Positions 15,002 through 16,473 of a stretch of DNA of 16,473 nucleotides are shown piece after piece. The position numbers and the translations under genes are program-made. Position 1 is the first letter of the stretch. Every line of letters starts with the position of its first letter. This DNA is from Alphaproteobacteria bacterium. GTDB taxonomy: Bacteria > Pseudomonadota > Alphaproteobacteria > Micavibrionales > Micavibrionaceae. The stretch spans positions 1 through 16,473 of the forward strand of contig JALZUF010000154.1 in NCBI GenBank assembly GCA_023301785.1, written 5' to 3'. The notes beneath the pieces are model-generated. The model was not told the DNA's origin, searched no databases, and saw only the letters and a program-made list of their open reading frames with translations.

Positions 15002-16342
15002 TTATTTACTGAGAGAGGAAAGCTCCTTAAACACCCTGAAGCTGTTCTTACGAGGGACAAAAGCCTTTAACTGAATAAAGAACAGGTTCTTCTCCCCGAA
15101 AATATAGCTAGCGAATAACATGCGCACTACTTGGCTAACGGCGGTAGCCACAGCGGCACCAATAATTCCCCAATAAGGAATCAACATCAAATTAACTGCA
15201 ATATTAATTCCTAACCCCAGTAAGGAAGACTGGAGTGACAGCTTAGTCTCATCTCGGTCAATCAGGTAACAAAGCCGAATCGATCCTTGCGCCACTAGAG
15301 GAATAGAAATCGCTCTTACTAAAAGAGCCCAAGAAGCTTCGCTAAAATCCTCACCATACAAAAGAGGAATCAAGACAAAGGAGACAGCTACACCAGCCAA
15401 GGATGCCGCCATACTCGTTGAAGTAAATAGTCTAAACGTGTCCTCAAGAAACGTGTTTTTACTCTCAATCTCCGTATGTTTCTTAAGCCCATTAAAAATA
15501 GAGCTCTTATAGGTCTGAATCATCGACCCACTAATCTGAGTCAAAATACTCATCAAACGCGTGGTTACCGAATAGATCCCAACCGCAGCGGGCGAAAGCA
15601 TCGCAGAAAGCATGAAAATATCGAGCCGAGAATAAAGTCCAGAAGCGGTTGCGCTTAATGCTAAAGGTAAATAGTTTTTAGTTACCTCTATGGATTTCTT
15701 CCATTTCAAGGGGGAAAATGAAGGGACTAACTTATTCTTAAAGACCACAATCGAGAGCGAGACTGCGTACAGAAAGGAAATCGCAGTCTGCACAATAATA
15801 AAGGCAACAAGATCAAGCCCGAGTAGTACACTCCCGACACGCAAAACGGTAGAGAGGACAAGAACAAGCACTCCATAATTAGCCAGTTCTCCATTACGCA
15901 CGTTCGCTACGACTAATTGTTTAAATTGTGAAACTGGAGACAGCAAAACGCCCAGTAAACCTACTGTTACAACCCAAGGTGAAAGCTCTAGAGATTCGGA
16001 AAAAATACCAAAATATAATAACAGGTAACAAACAATGAGTGACAGAATTGCTAATGGAACTCTAATCAGAAGCAAGAGTGACCAAAACATTTCATTATCA
16101 CTCGTCTCCTCGCTTGAATAGCTTTTTACGATATACTGATTAGTCCCGAGGTCATTAGTCGTATTCGAAAACCAAACAAGGGAAGCAAAAATCGCTAATA
16201 CCCCTAAGCCGTCGGGGCCTAAAAATCTAGCGACATAAGCACCTACAAAAATTCCAGAAACAATAGATAACGCAAAGTTCAACACCTGAAAGATGTAATC
16301 CTTCGCATGTCTATTTTTGGTGAATTTTTTAAGAAGATTCAA
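15002..16342 (-). CDS. wzx: Wzx-like oligosaccharide flippase
   Basis: A 446-residue polytopic membrane protein of the MATE/Wzx (polysaccharide biosynthesis protein) type, with about 12 to 14 hydrophobic segments spread along its length. It opens with a short basic segment, then FQVLNFALSIVSGIFVGAYVARFLGPDGLGVLAIFASLVWF, read here in parts, a standard first-helix pair of Wzx proteins with the R-x-L-G-P-x-G-x-G turn. NDLGTNQYIVKSY and GLYSRLDIFMLSAML also fit. Expected role: moving the undecaprenyl-diphosphate-linked repeat unit across the inner membrane. The start is a TTG at 16342-16340. A TAA lies two codons upstream in frame, there is no ATG or GTG before the first helix, and no Shine-Dalgarno sequence is present. 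Its leader follows the upstream partial gene by 29 bases. Confidence 0.9.
   Translation of the reverse strand: MNLLKKFTKNRHAKDYIFQVLNFALSIVSGIFVGAYVARFLGPDGLGVLAIFASLVWFSNTTNDLGTNQYIVKSYSSEETSDNEMFWSLLLLIRVPLAILSLIVCYLLLYFGIFSESLELSPWVVTVGLLGVLLSPVSQFKQLVVANVRNGELANYGVLVLVLSTVLRVGSVLLGLDLVAFIIVQTAISFLYAVSLSIVVFKNKLVPSFSPLKWKKSIEVTKNYLPLALSATASGLYSRLDIFMLSAMLSPAAVGIYSVTTRLMSILTQISGSMIQTYKSSIFNGLKKHTEIESKNTFLEDTFRLFTSTSMAASLAGVAVSFVLIPLLYGEDFSEASWALLVRAISIPLVAQGSIRLCYLIDRDETKLSLQSSLLGLGINIAVNLMLIPYWGIIGAAVATAVSQVVRMLFASYIFGEKNLFFIQLKAFVPRKNSFRVFKELSSLSK
16340..16342 (-). other. TTG start codon of the flippase gene
   Basis: An in-frame TAA two codons upstream and the lack of any nearer ATG or GTG leave TTG as the only common start that keeps the first membrane helix. 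The leader ACAATTCCTATAACTCATT has no purine-rich ribosome site. A rare start may lower flippase synthesis (inference). Confidence 0.6.
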
Positions 16343-16371
16343 AATGAGTTATAGGAATTGTGTAGAATTGC

Positions 16372-16473
16372 TTAGGCTTGGTCATCCACATGTAAAGCGA
16401 AGACTGTGTGCATACTTGGCATTTTTTCTAATAAAGGTCTTCCCAAAGTATATTCACTAATCTCTTGGAGCCT
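16372..16473 (-). CDS. Unidentified protein, C-terminal 33 residues (partial, 5' end beyond window)
   Basis: From the right edge the minus strand is open in one frame for 33 codons and ends in TAA at 16374-16372; the other two frames hit stops within 15 codons. The fragment reads LQEISEYTLGRPLLEKMP and then SMHTVFALHVDDQA. It contains no motif I recognise. Its position 29 bases before the flippase and its orientation suggest it is the preceding operon gene, possibly another polysaccharide gene. It is too short to assign. Confidence 0.5.
   Translation of the reverse strand, partial: RLQEISEYTLGRPLLEKMPSMHTVFALHVDDQA

Noticed and set aside
1..16473. CRISPR array, insertion sequence, tRNA or rRNA
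   Set aside because: No regularly spaced repeats, no transposase-like protein and no tRNA-like cloverleaf noticed. Coding sequence fills the window almost completely.

Overview
The window is one continuous block of 17 genes, all on the minus strand. There is no gene-free stretch longer than about 40 bases and no plus-strand gene I can support. It reads as the interior of a Wzx/Wzy-type surface polysaccharide (capsule or exopolysaccharide) operon, because it holds a flippase, a polymerase-like membrane protein, four glycosyltransferases of different folds and an unusually large set of decorating enzymes. The decorating set is five sulfotransferases, three acyltransferase-3 membrane proteins and one polysaccharide pyruvyl transferase. 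A nitroreductase-like flavoprotein sits among them. Both ends are cut: the right edge holds the last 33 codons of an unidentified upstream gene, and the left edge holds the first 124 codons of a fifth sulfotransferase.

Layout in transcription order (right to left). (1) Assembly and backbone half, 16473 to 8747: tail of an unknown gene, Wzx-like flippase, GT61-like glycosyltransferase, nitroreductase-like protein, pyruvyl transferase, GT4 glycosyltransferase, a further acyltransferase and the Wzy/ligase-like polymerase (the polymerase precedes that acyltransferase). (2) Decoration half, 8728 to 1: acyltransferase, acyltransferase, sulfotransferase, acyltransferase, sulfotransferase, GT2 glycosyltransferase, two sulfotransferases, a GT-A glycosyltransferase with a DTD motif, and a sulfotransferase running off the edge. 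Genes overlap by 1 to 19 bases or are separated by about 4 to 40 bases, so a single polycistronic message is likely. I see no internal promoter or terminator; the promoter is presumably upstream of (right of) this window.

Inferred joint function: cytoplasmic glycosyltransferases build a lipid-linked repeat unit. The pyruvyl transferase, the PAPS-dependent sulfotransferases and the membrane acyltransferases add ketal, sulfate and acyl groups. Wzx flips the unit and the Wzy-like protein polymerises it. The product should be a strongly anionic, heavily modified polysaccharide. The initiating phosphoglycosyltransferase, Wza/Wzc export genes, sugar-nucleotide genes and PAPS-forming genes are not in the window and must lie elsewhere.

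Organism: base composition is moderate (slightly AT-rich by eye), and most starts lack a recognisable Shine-Dalgarno sequence and sit in A/T-rich leaders. A cluster rich in sulfotransferases suggests a marine or saline Gram-negative-type bacterium. Verrucomicrobiota would fit, and Cyanobacteria, Planctomycetota or Bacteroidota cannot be excluded. No marker gene here settles the taxonomy.
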